Assembly (NCBI GenBank): GCA_030429565.1
Contig: JAUIFE010000003.1
Location: 62,001 to 126,000, forward strand
Length of the DNA stretch: 64,000 nt
From: Holophagae bacterium
GTDB taxonomy: Bacteria > Acidobacteriota > Holophagae > Acanthopleuribacterales > Acanthopleuribacteraceae
Reading direction: 5' to 3'
Positions 1-10,368 of this stretch are shown in pieces (positions within the stretch are counted from its first letter, which is position 1; every line of letters starts with the position of its first letter). The translations under genes and the position numbers were made by a program. The notes under the pieces are model-generated. The model was not told the origin of the DNA and did not search any database. It was given only the letters and a program-made list of their open reading frames with translations.

Positions 1-1
1 C

Positions 2-3000
2 TTCTACCGCGCCGGCATTCACCTCTCCGCAAGTGAGGTGACGATGGACGCCCAGAGCCGCTTTGCCGGCACGGGGTGGGGTCAGTGGGAACCGGCCGAG
101 GGCGGCTACCGCAACCACGGCGGGAACCACACCACGTCGACACTCGGCGCTTACGGTTCACTGTTCGAACCCGTGCTGCCAGGTGCAGGTGTTTCCTACT
201 CGGGAGGTCGTATCTTCCTTCGAACCGATCAACTGAACGGTGGTCACTTTGACGTGACTTCGCGCAGCGCAGCCGGCTCGATTTGGCTTGAGCTGGGCAG
301 TGCGACGGGGACGGTTCACCTGAACGCCGGCCAAATTGAGGGGTATACCCCCAATCATGGCGGCGGCCGGATTGCGGTGGTGTACGACGACATTTCTCAA
401 GCGCAAATCACGACAGATACCCGTGCCGCCAACAGCTCAGGCACTTATTTCCACAAAAACCGAGCCGAAGATTACGGCACCTTGGTCATCGACAACGGTG
501 GGTTGGGTGTCGAAGGGGAGCGGGTAACGGTTTTACCGAGCTTCGACCCGATCACACTTGACGCCAACTTCGCGTTGTCGCAGGTGAACGGCCAGACACG
601 GTTGTGGTTGCCAGGAGTGACCCTGGCCGATTGGTATCGTGGTTATCAGCTTGCCTTGAACGAGAACACCGAGACCTTGTGGCCGATTCGGGCGATTGAG
701 CCGGGCGAGGGCGGCACCGCCGTGTTCCTCGCCGGGACGGCGCCGACGCTGGCCGCCGGTGATCGTTTGGCGCCGGTGGTGCGTTTGAGCACGTTGGAAC
801 TTTGCAGTGGGTGTCGTCTTGAACCTGACACCTTGCCCGTTATCACCGACAACAGTTACGCCGCCGGCCATGTGTTCCGCGACGGTGAGCAGAACTTTGT
901 GGAACCACCAAACATCGTCGACGGCTGGTTGCAGCTCGATGGGTTTACTATGGAAATTCAACAAGCCGTTGATTACCAGCGGGTAACCTTGCGTAACGGG
1001 GCCGCGCTCAAACTCACCGGCGCCGTGAATCGCATTGGTCATCTCGAATTGGACGGCGGCAGCTTGCTGGTGACGGAGAACACGTCCGACACGCCGACGC
1101 TGGTGTTGGATCAGGCGGATCTGACGGGTACGGCCGTTTTGGAGGCTGCTTCGATTGAGGTGGCGGGCGCGCTGACGCTGGGTGCCGACGCGTTGTTGCA
1201 AGGTCGGCCGTTTGCCGGTGACAGCTTCCGTTGGGGCGGCCATTTAATAAACGATGCCGAAGATGTGATTGTCGGTGGTTTGCCTAAATATCTCGGTGAT
1301 CCGATGGTTTACGGTGACTTTCGGCGACCGTGGTATGCCATTGCCGATTTACCGCGCTTACGTGTCAAAGCCGATGTCGCGGTGATTGATGGTCTGATGC
1401 GGCCGGGTGACCTTTCCGCGACGCTGCGTAAAGCGGGTGGCACCTTGTGGCTTGAAGTTGACGAACTGCGCGGTTCGGGTCATGTGCATGCCGACGCGGT
1501 GCCGATGGCAAGCAGTTCGGACCTCATTGGCGGTGGCGGTCGTGTGGCGGTTTACTACCGTGAGAATAGTGCCTGGCAAGGCACGATCAGCGCACGGGGT
1601 TCGGTGGCGCCGACGGGTGACAAGATCGACGATCAAACCGGCGCCGGCACGGTCTTTACCAAGGCTGTCGCACAAGCGCACGGCGTGCTGACCGTGGTTG
1701 GTAATGGTCGTCATAACTATGCTGGTTCCACGCCTTTGTCCGGTTTGGGTCGTTACCGTTTGGGTGCCCAAGCCGTGGTTAACGGCAACCAGTTGGAAGA
1801 CCCCGACGCGGTATTCGCCAACGGCTTGGCCGGTTTAACCCTGGTCGTCGACGAAGACGGCACACCTCAAACCTTTGTGATTACCGCTAATACGGCGACG
1901 ACGATTACGGTTGATCAACCGCTGCCCGCGCTTGCCGCCGGCACGCTGATCAGTGCCCAACTGCACCTGGACGCGCTTTACCTCAGCGGTGGTGCGCGCT
2001 TGTGGACGCCCGATCACTTGGTGTTGCACGGCTCGTTGCAACCCGCGACCGAGCTGGACGACGGCAGTGATCTGTGGTGTCGCCGTTTGACTTTGTCGTC
2101 GGAAGACTTGGTTCTGAATAACGGTGCTTTGGGTCTGCGCATTGACGAAACCACCAACTTGCGCATGGTTCAAGTGAGCGATGCGACGCTGACGCTCAAT
2201 GGCCGCTTGAGTTTGGATCAGCTTATCTTGGGGCGTGGTGCGACGCTAACGCATACGCCGTTGGTGCTGCCGGCGAAGCGTAAGTTCGATTACGCCGTAG
2301 AGGGGATTCAACTGCAAGTTGCCACCTTGCAAGTAGCTGCCGATGCAGCCATTAATGCCGACGGCAAAGGTTACCCGTCCGACATCAGCGGCATCGCCAA
2401 TCGTTCTCACGGCGGCCTTGTCGCGTCTGTCTCCAAAACTTACGGTTCACCCTTCGAACCGCAAATGGCCGGCACCTATGGCGGTGGCGGTCTCATTAAA
2501 ATCGACGCTGAAACCATGCAAATCGACGGTTCCTTGACCGCCCGTGGTTTGGTTGGTGGTTCGATTTGGCTGAATACCGGCCTGGTTCGTGGGTCCGGTG
2601 TGATTTCGGTTGATTCGGCAACCACGACCACGCAAGGTGGTTCAGCCGGCCGGGTCGCGCTTTATTACGACGATAACCAACTGACACAGTTGCCGTCGGC
2701 GCGCAGCCATTTCTTCACCCATTACTCAGACAGCATTCCGCAAATCGGGGCCGGCACGGTGTACCTGCGCAAACGCGGCGAAACCGACGGGGCCTTGTAC
2801 CTGATGAACCAAGACTTGGGCGACCGACCGACCCACGCGACGCCGTTGGCGGCCGTCGGTAGCCATACCTTGACCGAAACGCCGAGCGATCCTCGGGTAC
2901 TGGTTCAATCCGGCGTGGCGTGGTTGCCAGGTTTGGAGGGCATGGAGATTGTTGACCTGCAGACCAACGCAACCTACCGCATCGTGGCCCATACCAACAA

Positions 3001-6000
3001 CCGTTTGACCCTGGATCGGCCGGTACAACCCGCGCCGACGGCCGGGTGGGCCTATCGCGGTCGTGCGCCGATCAACCGCATCTACCAAGGCTGGGCAACC
3101 TTTGAAGCGGCCGAACCGGCCGAGCTCGATGCCGAATTGGTGGACAATTACGAAACCGAACCACCGACGATTGACGCGGTGACCTTCACCTTGCCATTGG
3201 CGGACGCGGCCCTGGCCGGTCAGTCCTTCCAACTGGATTTGACCGCTTCCGACGCGAGCGGTATTGCCGCCGTGAGCGTGACCTTTGACGGCCAAACGCA
3301 AAACGGGTCGGGTCAGGGGCCCTGGTCCTTCACCTGGACCGCGCCCAATGTCGTGAGCGCGACCGATTATGCGGTCGCGATTGAGGTTCGCGACACCATT
3401 GGCAACATCCGCCGTGTGCAACGCACCGTGGCTGTTTGGCCGGTCGACAGCGAGGTGCCTGTCGTGACGGTTGAATCACCCGCCGACAACACCGCCTTCG
3501 ACAGCGATATCGATGTCACGACCCGTGTGTCCGTCACGGACAACTACGGCTTATCGCGTTTGGTTTACCAGTTTGGTGACGAAACGCGCACGGTGACCGT
3601 CGCCGATAAAGCCGCGGGCACGGTTGACGAGCAGGTATGGCGTTTGCCGATCACCGTCGGTGATGAAAGCCTTGTTCTGACGGTTGAGGCTTACGATACC
3701 AGCGAACAGCGCGGTCAAACCACCCTGACCTTAACTGTGCGTGACACGACGCCGCCGCCGACACCGTCGTCGGCAGCAGTCACGCCTGGCAACGACACAC
3801 TCGCGCTGACCTGGCCCGCCGTGGTTGATACCGACGGCGACCTTGCCGGCTACGAGCTTGAGTTGGTGGATGTAGCCCCGGCCGTGACATTGAGTGCCGA
3901 TGTCACCAGTTACCAATTCACCGGTCTCACCCCCGACACCGCTTACGACATTCGACTTTCTTCGCGTGACCAATCCGGCAATCTGTCCGAGGCTTACCTG
4001 GTTTCGGCCAACACGCTTTCGGCGTCCGGTGTTTCTCAGATCGAAACGCCCGATGCCTGGTGGTCATTTGATCGCGACCTGGGCTCCCAAAAGGCGCTGT
4101 CCTTTAGTGGTAGTGCCTCCGGTGCCGATGTGACCTTAGGTCGGGATCTGAGTCGGGATGCGGCCGCGCTGACGTTGGTGACCTGGTTCCGTCTCGAGAG
4201 CACGACCGGTGGCCAATCTTTGATCGCCGTGAAACCCAGTGAGGGTTCCTATCGAACCGCCGAGTTGTACACGAGCAGCAGCACGCTTTACTTCGTCGGC
4301 TGGCGTGGTTCGGGATCCAGTTACTCACTGTCTTTCAGCGGCCTCGTCGCAGATCGTTGGTATCGGGTGGCGGGCAGCCTTGATTTCGCGGCCAACACCA
4401 TGAACCTTTACTTGGACGGCCAACTGGTCAAGTCGCGAACACTGTATGGCAGCGGCAACACCAGCGACATTGCTGCCGAAAGTGTGACCCTGGGTCGTCG
4501 TGGCGCCAATCAATACTACTTACGCGGCGCCTTGCGCGACGCACAAATCTGGCGTGCGCCTTGGTCTGAAGCCGATGCCGCGCGTGACTGGCGTTATCCA
4601 GGCAGTGCCGGCGACAGCCGCCGTGCCGCCGCCCACGGTTTTACGCTCAACCCCGACTACCACTTGGTGGCGGCGTGGCCGCTGGACGGTCGCGAGACAG
4701 ATCGCGTGGTTGATCTGTCGGGTAACCAGAGCCATGCGGTGCCGACTGGAACGAGCTCGGTCGATCAAAGCGAAAACCTGTTTGCCGTGGCCGACCGCAT
4801 CGGTTTATTGCCAGGCGCCGCCGGGCCGCAACGCGTCGAGCCCCATGGCGATTTTGGCAGGGCCCTGGTGTTTGACGGTACCCAAGCCGAACAGCCGTGG
4901 TCGACGCCGGTGTGGTCTGGTACGTCGTTTGCGAGTTCGATATTGATTCGTTTGGACCAGTTGCCGTCCGCGCTGGGCCGTTCGATGACAATCTACCGCC
5001 TGGGCAATGCCGCCTTAACCATCGATAGCAGCGACCGTTTGGTGTGGCAGACGCGCGATGGTGCGGTGTTAACCGACGACAATGCGTTGGCAAGTGGTCG
5101 CTGGTATCAGGTGACGACACTCAGGCAAAATGAAACCACGCACCAACTGTTGCGCGACGGCGCAGTGGTGGCGAGTGCGCCACTCACTGATGCGACGCAA
5201 CCTGACGGTGCTTGGTCGTTGGCAGGCAGTGCCGCCGGTAACGACGCCTTTGTGGGTGCGGTTGATGAATGGATGCTGTGGTCCACTCAGCCGCAAAGCG
5301 CAAGTTTGGCACAACTGTCCGCTAATGCGTTGGATAGCCTTGCCTTTGGCAAGTCGTTGGCGATGGTTGGTGAGGTGCGTGGCGTGGTCGACGGTGACCA
5401 GGTCGAACTTTTCTGGGAAGCCGCTGCTGATGCGCCCCCGATTGCTGCTTGGTTGGTCGCGCTCGATGACGGCGAACCGGTACGCCTCGGCGCCGACGCC
5501 GTGAGCCATCGCTTTACCGGTGTCGGGCTGGGTCGCGACTTCAGCATCAGGGTGCAGGCCGAAACGCGCGCCGGCGAGTTGAGTCAACCACGCACCTGGC
5601 TCGGTGCCACTTTGACCGATCAGACGGCCGCATTACCCGGCCCCGCGCCAATGGTTTATCTGCCTTTTGAGCAGGAGGGTGTGCTTCTGAAAAGCATGAC
5701 CTTCCCCGACAATGACGCGGTGGTGCGGATAACGCCGCCTAGCGGCTTGATCAGCGGCGCCGACGCGTTGACGATGAGCGCTTGGGTCCGCATGCCTAAA
5801 GGTGTGACGAGCGGTGACCTGTTCTACTTGGGCAACCCCGCAAGCCGGTTTGAGCCGCTGCGGATTTACCTTTCCAGCGGCCGTGTCAACATTGCGACCA
5901 GGTTGGCGGTTAATCAAAGCACCCTTACCCGTTATTCCAGTCAATTTATTAACGACGGGGCATTCCACCGTATCGTGGTTGTGGTTGATTTTGCGCAGAA

Positions 6001-9000
6001 CCAGATCAGCTTCTATCTGGATGGCCAATTCGAAAAGGTTTTGGGAACGGCTGCTTCTTCGCCGGCACCGTTCGGGGACGACGTCATGACGACCCTCACC
6101 CTGGGCGGTCACGGTACGACGACGTCGAGAATGTTCCAAGGCGAGTTGGCCGACGTCCAGTTGTGGCGAGCCGCTTGGGATGCCGACGATGTAACCTACG
6201 ACTTTGCCAACCCAATGCGCGAGGGTCATCTTACTGCCGCCGGGTCCGCGCTTGCCGCAGGCAGCGACCTGCTGCTGCGCAGCATTTTCGACCAAAGCTC
6301 CGGCGATACGGTATGGGACCGCTCTGGTTCGGGTTTGCACGGTACGGCAAACGCCGCCGTGTGGCCGGGCGGTGGTCCTTCAAGCACCATTCGCGATCTG
6401 GCGAGCGGGCAAAACACGGTTTCCGAGAAGGTTAGATTGGATACCGGCAAATACGGCCAAGCGGCCCACTTCAACGGTGACGGTCGCCTGAGCTTCACGG
6501 TGCCGGCCGGAGGTACCGACAACGGTTTCAGCATGAGCTGGTGGTACCGCTTGCCGGAAGTGGGTCAGGACGGCGCCATTCTGGCGCAGTCGGATGCTGA
6601 CCAGGGTCTCGAAATCGGTCTCGATCTCGCGGCCCGGCCTTGGCTGAAAATTGGACCGGCGCTGAAGCAGTCGGCCGGTGTTGCCTTGACGCCTGGTGTC
6701 TGGCATCACTTTACGCTAACCGCCGACAGCACGCAAGGCACGCGCTTGTTCCTCGACGGTCGGCCGGTGGCACGTCTGCCACAGGCGCCGATCCTTACGG
6801 CGGAATCCTGGCGTTTGGGCCATTACAGCCGCCGCTCGGGTGGCTTGTACGGCGCGCTCGATGACCTCGTTATGTGGGATCAGGTGCTCGCGCCTTCCTT
6901 GATTCAACGCCTTTCGCAACAAGGTGCTGATGAACCGTTCGGCGACCTGTTTGAGATTGCCGTCAACACGGCGGAGATCAGCGCACCACGGGTGAGCGCC
7001 ACGGCGAGTTCGCTGCGCTTTGATTGGCAGGTTCCCGGCGTCAGCCTTGCGGAAATCAGTGGTTACCGCGTGTATCGCGACGGCGAAGCGACCGGCGTAT
7101 TTGTGGCCGCGCCGCAAACCACCCACCTTTGGGACGGTTTGGCCCCTGATACGCGCCATGCGGTGCGCATTACCACGGTTGATCGCCATGGCAATGAAAG
7201 TGCCGGCGTGGCTTTGCAGGCCTGGACCAGTGCCGACACGCAAGTGCAGCAACAGCCCAATGATCCGGCTTCCTGGTACGATTTTGAGTTGGATAATCCA
7301 AGCCAAACGATCGCACGCTTCCCGCAACGCGGTAGCTTGGCGTCCTTCGGCGATACCGCCCAACCTGGTCTGATTGGCGCCGAGGCGGTGACCGTCGCGG
7401 CTTGGATTCGAACCAGTGCCACGCGGTCCGGGACTCAGAGCCTGTTCCACGTGCTTGGTTCGAACAATCAGGACCTTGTGCTCTTTGACCTATCCACCAA
7501 TCGACCCTACTTCCGCGCTCGCGCCGGTACCACGCGTTCCACCTACTCGGCCGGCACCTCAACTGATATTAACGACGGCAAGTGGCACCGATATGTCGGT
7601 GTTGCCGATTTCGCCAACCAACGCTTGAAGGTCTACCTGGACGGCGTGTTGCTCAAGGAAAGCTCGGCCACTTTCGGCGCAACCTCGATGGAGGACACGA
7701 CCTCGATCAACCAGTTCCGTGTCAGTGCCGATTCGTCGTATTACTACGACGGTGACCTGTGGAACCTGCAGCTTTGGCGTGGCGCGTTCGACGATCAGAC
7801 TGCCGCGCTTGATTATCTTAATACCCTGAAAACGGTTGACCAACACCCGGCTGTGACCCACCTGACGCAAGATGACCTCGTGTTGCATTGGCGTCTGGAC
7901 GACGGTGCCGACGGTACCGTGACCGATACATCGGGTCAGGAACGACACGGCGTCGCTACCAACCTGACCTGGGTTAATGAAATGAACCCGGTTCTATTGG
8001 CTAATGACCACCATGGTTTGCGTCCGCTGACGTTTGGTTCCGGGAAACCGGTTGATCCCGGCGTCATCGGGCTGGGTCTGGCCGTTAGCGAAGACGGGAT
8101 CGGGGCGGCGATGCCGGCCACCCAAACCGGCGACCTAACCGGGCCCTTTACCATGAGTTTGTGGTTCAAACCCAAAGCGGGCCAAAACCAGGATCTGCGG
8201 CGTATTCTTTCGGCGGCGGGTGGCAAGTTGACCGTGACCCTCGACGGCGATCATCGCTTGGTTCTTGGCGCCGGCAATGCGCAAGCGGCCGACACCCGGA
8301 ACACGCTGGTCATGGACCGTTGGTACCACTTGGTGATCAGCGGTGAACCAGGTCTGGATTGTGACTTATACCTGGACGGTCACCGCGTCGCACGCGTCCC
8401 CTTAACGGCCGACGCCGGCTTGGACCAAGGTGATTTGGTTTTGGGTGGCCGTCCCGGGCCAATTCAAACCCTGGTTGCCGAGTTGGATCAGGTTGGGCTG
8501 TGGACGGAACGTCTGACCACCGACCAGGTTAACTGGTTGCGTCAGAACCCGGCCGGTGCCACCTGGGCCAAGCACTCGACGGCGACGGCCACCGCGACCC
8601 CGGTGACCGAAGCGTCGCCTTCGGCTGCCGCTGCATCGGCGCTTGTGCGCGAAACTTCGGCCGAGGTTGAAACCCTGCAGGGGGAAACCTACAGCCGCGA
8701 GGTATATCAAACCGGCAATCACCTGGTTTTGGATGGGGCCACCCTGGAAGTCAACGGTAGTTTGATTGCGCGTTCGATTGAGTTGCGCAACGGCAGTCGT
8801 TTGACCCATCCCAGCTTGGCAGACGGAAATCCTGGCGTATTGGTGGTTGCCGCCGCTGAGCGGATCGAAATTGACCGCGAATCGCTAATCGACTTGGATG
8901 GTCGTGGTTGGCGGCAAAGCGGCGACGGCTTCAACCCGGCACATGCCGTGCCCGGCACCGGTGAAAACGGAGGGACCGCTTATGGCTCGCTGCTGCAACC

Positions 9001-9667
9001 AACCTTGCCAGGCGGCGGTAAACAGGGCGGTGGCGCCGTGTTGCTGATTGCGCCGGAAATCGTGCTTGACGGTCAAATCCTCGCACGCGGGATTGGTTAT
9101 TCTGCCGGCGGCTCGGTCTGGCTGCAAACAGCCGATCTTTCGGGGCACGGTCTCATTGACGTTTCGGGTGGTCTTGATGAGGTCGGTCGGGGTGGTGCCG
9201 GTCGCATCGCCGTCCACGCCGACCGCATCTTCCGTTTTGGCGGTACGCTCACCAACGGCCTCCGCGATCAAGCTGCGATTCTCTTAGCCGACAGTCGTGG
9301 TCGCGAATGTCGCTTGGTTGCTCGGCTTCCCAAAATCAATTCAAGGCGAACCCTGCGGCCGGCGTTGCCGCCTGCGCTGAGCTTGACCCGCGATCATTTG
9401 GGTGAGGCGCGTTGGCTGGGCCGCCGCTTGCATCTCGAGGTCAAAACAGACGTTGATCTCAATCGTTATCTGGGTCTCCCGGCACAGACGCCGCAAGGTG
9501 TTGTTCACCTTCAGGCCGTGCAGCAAATGGGTGCGGATCGTTGGATGGTTGAGCTGAGCGGACCGCGCGAGGGCCGACTCCCGGCCGTACTCAACTTCTT
9601 CTTTGAGGTAACCAACCCTGAGGTGCTGTTACCCGCTGAAGGTATGCTGCCGATTGTTGAACCTTAA
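2..9667 (+). CDS. Giant secreted multi-domain protein (beta-helix-like, Ig/FN3, six LamG-like modules), 5' end outside window
   Basis: The frame is open from base 2, so the true start lies upstream; GTG at 38 is only an internal codon. The visible 3,221 codons match the C-terminal part of the next giant gene from end to end. Order: Gly-rich beta-helix-like units (about 2-500, 950-1700, 2150-2800), Ig-like modules (3160-3740), FN3 (3750-4010), six jellyroll LamG-like modules (about 4095-4590, 4865-5330, 5690-6200, 6460-6915, 7310-7830, 8075-8545) with FN3-like linkers near 5380-5620 and 6960-7230, then a last beta-helix-like unit (8700-9300) and a tail. LamG modules usually bind carbohydrate or protein ligands, so a surface or secreted binding or adhesive role is likely. 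I see no LPXTG, PEP-CTERM or autotransporter barrel at the C-terminus, so the export route is unknown. A terminator follows at once. Confidence 0.9.
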   Translation, partial: FYRAGIHLSASEVTMDAQSRFAGTGWGQWEPAEGGYRNHGGNHTTSTLGAYGSLFEPVLPGAGVSYSGGRIFLRTDQLNGGHFDVTSRSAAGSIWLELGSATGTVHLNAGQIEGYTPNHGGGRIAVVYDDISQAQITTDTRAANSSGTYFHKNRAEDYGTLVIDNGGLGVEGERVTVLPSFDPITLDANFALSQVNGQTRLWLPGVTLADWYRGYQLALNENTETLWPIRAIEPGEGGTAVFLAGTAPTLAAGDRLAPVVRLSTLELCSGCRLEPDTLPVITDNSYAAGHVFRDGEQNFVEPPNIVDGWLQLDGFTMEIQQAVDYQRVTLRNGAALKLTGAVNRIGHLELDGGSLLVTENTSDTPTLVLDQADLTGTAVLEAASIEVAGALTLGADALLQGRPFAGDSFRWGGHLINDAEDVIVGGLPKYLGDPMVYGDFRRPWYAIADLPRLRVKADVAVIDGLMRPGDLSATLRKAGGTLWLEVDELRGSGHVHADAVPMASSSDLIGGGGRVAVYYRENSAWQGTISARGSVAPTGDKIDDQTGAGTVFTKAVAQAHGVLTVVGNGRHNYAGSTPLSGLGRYRLGAQAVVNGNQLEDPDAVFANGLAGLTLVVDEDGTPQTFVITANTATTITVDQPLPALAAGTLISAQLHLDALYLSGGARLWTPDHLVLHGSLQPATELDDGSDLWCRRLTLSSEDLVLNNGALGLRIDETTNLRMVQVSDATLTLNGRLSLDQLILGRGATLTHTPLVLPAKRKFDYAVEGIQLQVATLQVAADAAINADGKGYPSDISGIANRSHGGLVASVSKTYGSPFEPQMAGTYGGGGLIKIDAETMQIDGSLTARGLVGGSIWLNTGLVRGSGVISVDSATTTTQGGSAGRVALYYDDNQLTQLPSARSHFFTHYSDSIPQIGAGTVYLRKRGETDGALYLMNQDLGDRPTHATPLAAVGSHTLTETPSDPRVLVQSGVAWLPGLEGMEIVDLQTNATYRIVAHTNNRLTLDRPVQPAPTAGWAYRGRAPINRIYQGWATFEAAEPAELDAELVDNYETEPPTIDAVTFTLPLADAALAGQSFQLDLTASDASGIAAVSVTFDGQTQNGSGQGPWSFTWTAPNVVSATDYAVAIEVRDTIGNIRRVQRTVAVWPVDSEVPVVTVESPADNTAFDSDIDVTTRVSVTDNYGLSRLVYQFGDETRTVTVADKAAGTVDEQVWRLPITVGDESLVLTVEAYDTSEQRGQTTLTLTVRDTTPPPTPSSAAVTPGNDTLALTWPAVVDTDGDLAGYELELVDVAPAVTLSADVTSYQFTGLTPDTAYDIRLSSRDQSGNLSEAYLVSANTLSASGVSQIETPDAWWSFDRDLGSQKALSFSGSASGADVTLGRDLSRDAAALTLVTWFRLESTTGGQSLIAVKPSEGSYRTAELYTSSSTLYFVGWRGSGSSYSLSFSGLVADRWYRVAGSLDFAANTMNLYLDGQLVKSRTLYGSGNTSDIAAESVTLGRRGANQYYLRGALRDAQIWRAPWSEADAARDWRYPGSAGDSRRAAAHGFTLNPDYHLVAAWPLDGRETDRVVDLSGNQSHAVPTGTSSVDQSENLFAVADRIGLLPGAAGPQRVEPHGDFGRALVFDGTQAEQPWSTPVWSGTSFASSILIRLDQLPSALGRSMTIYRLGNAALTIDSSDRLVWQTRDGAVLTDDNALASGRWYQVTTLRQNETTHQLLRDGAVVASAPLTDATQPDGAWSLAGSAAGNDAFVGAVDEWMLWSTQPQSASLAQLSANALDSLAFGKSLAMVGEVRGVVDGDQVELFWEAAADAPPIAAWLVALDDGEPVRLGADAVSHRFTGVGLGRDFSIRVQAETRAGELSQPRTWLGATLTDQTAALPGPAPMVYLPFEQEGVLLKSMTFPDNDAVVRITPPSGLISGADALTMSAWVRMPKGVTSGDLFYLGNPASRFEPLRIYLSSGRVNIATRLAVNQSTLTRYSSQFINDGAFHRIVVVVDFAQNQISFYLDGQFEKVLGTAASSPAPFGDDVMTTLTLGGHGTTTSRMFQGELADVQLWRAAWDADDVTYDFANPMREGHLTAAGSALAAGSDLLLRSIFDQSSGDTVWDRSGSGLHGTANAAVWPGGGPSSTIRDLASGQNTVSEKVRLDTGKYGQAAHFNGDGRLSFTVPAGGTDNGFSMSWWYRLPEVGQDGAILAQSDADQGLEIGLDLAARPWLKIGPALKQSAGVALTPGVWHHFTLTADSTQGTRLFLDGRPVARLPQAPILTAESWRLGHYSRRSGGLYGALDDLVMWDQVLAPSLIQRLSQQGADEPFGDLFEIAVNTAEISAPRVSATASSLRFDWQVPGVSLAEISGYRVYRDGEATGVFVAAPQTTHLWDGLAPDTRHAVRITTVDRHGNESAGVALQAWTSADTQVQQQPNDPASWYDFELDNPSQTIARFPQRGSLASFGDTAQPGLIGAEAVTVAAWIRTSATRSGTQSLFHVLGSNNQDLVLFDLSTNRPYFRARAGTTRSTYSAGTSTDINDGKWHRYVGVADFANQRLKVYLDGVLLKESSATFGATSMEDTTSINQFRVSADSSYYYDGDLWNLQLWRGAFDDQTAALDYLNTLKTVDQHPAVTHLTQDDLVLHWRLDDGADGTVTDTSGQERHGVATNLTWVNEMNPVLLANDHHGLRPLTFGSGKPVDPGVIGLGLAVSEDGIGAAMPATQTGDLTGPFTMSLWFKPKAGQNQDLRRILSAAGGKLTVTLDGDHRLVLGAGNAQAADTRNTLVMDRWYHLVISGEPGLDCDLYLDGHRVARVPLTADAGLDQGDLVLGGRPGPIQTLVAELDQVGLWTERLTTDQVNWLRQNPAGATWAKHSTATATATPVTEASPSAAAASALVRETSAEVETLQGETYSREVYQTGNHLVLDGATLEVNGSLIARSIELRNGSRLTHPSLADGNPGVLVVAAAERIEIDRESLIDLDGRGWRQSGDGFNPAHAVPGTGENGGTAYGSLLQPTLPGGGKQGGGAVLLIAPEIVLDGQILARGIGYSAGGSVWLQTADLSGHGLIDVSGGLDEVGRGGAGRIAVHADRIFRFGGTLTNGLRDQAAILLADSRGRECRLVARLPKINSRRTLRPALPPALSLTRDHLGEARWLGRRLHLEVKTDVDLNRYLGLPAQTPQGVVHLQAVQQMGADRWMVELSGPREGRLPAVLNFFFEVTNPEVLLPAEGMLPIVEP

Positions 9668-9669
9668 GG

Positions 9670-9724
9670 CCGAAATGGGGGAACGGCGCTGTTTTGGCCG
9701 CGTCGTTACCCCCTTCGGTTTTTT
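9670..9724 (+). terminator. Intrinsic terminator after the first giant gene
   Basis: A GC-rich imperfect stem (CCGAA and GGGGG on the left arm, CCCCC and TTCGG on the right arm) begins 2 bases after the stop codon and is followed by six T. It separates the two giant genes into different transcripts. Confidence 0.75.
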
Positions 9725-10368
9725 AAAATGAGCCCTCTCCGTAGAGGCTCTGTTTCATGAATCCTTTATTGACGGGGGCTTGGTGTTATAAGCCGCGATG
9801 TTTTTTGAAAATCTTTTTAACGAGAAAATTACAGAGTGTTCTAAGCCTTTCCTCTTGGGGGTCAATCGTTTAAAATAGAAGCGTTTTGTTTCGACCGGTG
9901 TCTTTCGTTGCGAAAACCCGTGTCGATTTTTTTATATGTTCGGCTGAACTTTTTTAAGCCGGCTCTAATTTTTTCGTTCTTTACGGCTGTTTCGGTTTCC
10001 TGTGACCAAAGGGCCGGCACCATCAACTCACCACTTATCGTTTTTTGACCTACCTTCGCAGGGCGTGTGCCTTTGCGTGCGCATCGCCCGGCCGTCGTGT
10101 TCACCGCCGATCGTTGTCATCTTGGAGTGGTCCCATGTCCTTTGCCTGGTTCTTTTATGACTCACCGCGACTTTTACATTTAACCGGTCAGAACAGCCGT
10201 CGCCTTTTGCTGTCGACCCATCGAACTCATTTCGCTTACTTGTGATTTTTTGCCGCCATTCGCCCGCGTACTTTAGGGTGCGCTTCACTTTTACTGCGCT
10301 TGCCCACAAACACCACAGGGTTTCAGCCCATTGCTCACGACGCTTTGTTGTATTTTTTGAGGTTCTCC
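9725..10368. other. Intergenic leader region between the two giant genes
   Basis: These 644 bases have no ORF I can support. They are T-rich on the + strand, with many runs of 5-7 T. A small bulged hairpin lies at 9730-9750 without a T-run. A possible extended -10 promoter lies near 9784. If that is used, the giant mRNA has a 5' leader of more than 550 bases. Confidence 0.5.
9784..9792 (+). promoter_or_regulatory. Possible extended -10 promoter for the second giant gene
   Basis: TGTTATAAG fits the extended -10 pattern TGnTATAAT in five of the six hexamer positions. A TTGACG box at 9769-9774 is only 12 bases upstream, too close for a standard -35. The same TGTTATAA string occurs upstream of the SPFH gene. 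Sequence resemblance only. Confidence 0.25.

Noticed and set aside
2726..3421. Long - strand frames inside the giant genes (also 533-1243, 5633-6340, 6716-7450, 15835-16731)
   Set aside because: They are antisense shadows of a GC-rich coding strand, rich in Arg, Gly and His, with no ribosome sites or domains.
9769..9792. Standard -35/-10 promoter using TTGACG
   Set aside because: The spacing of 12 bases is too short; only the extended -10 reading is kept, at low confidence.
10045..10245. 66-codon + strand frame in the leader of the giant gene
   Set aside because: No ribosome site; the composition is that of T-rich non-coding DNA; no recognisable protein features.
10300..10368. Upstream TTG start of the second giant gene
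   Set aside because: It would place 23 residues before a good signal peptide and lacks a ribosome site; ATG 10369 has TTGAGG at the right distance.
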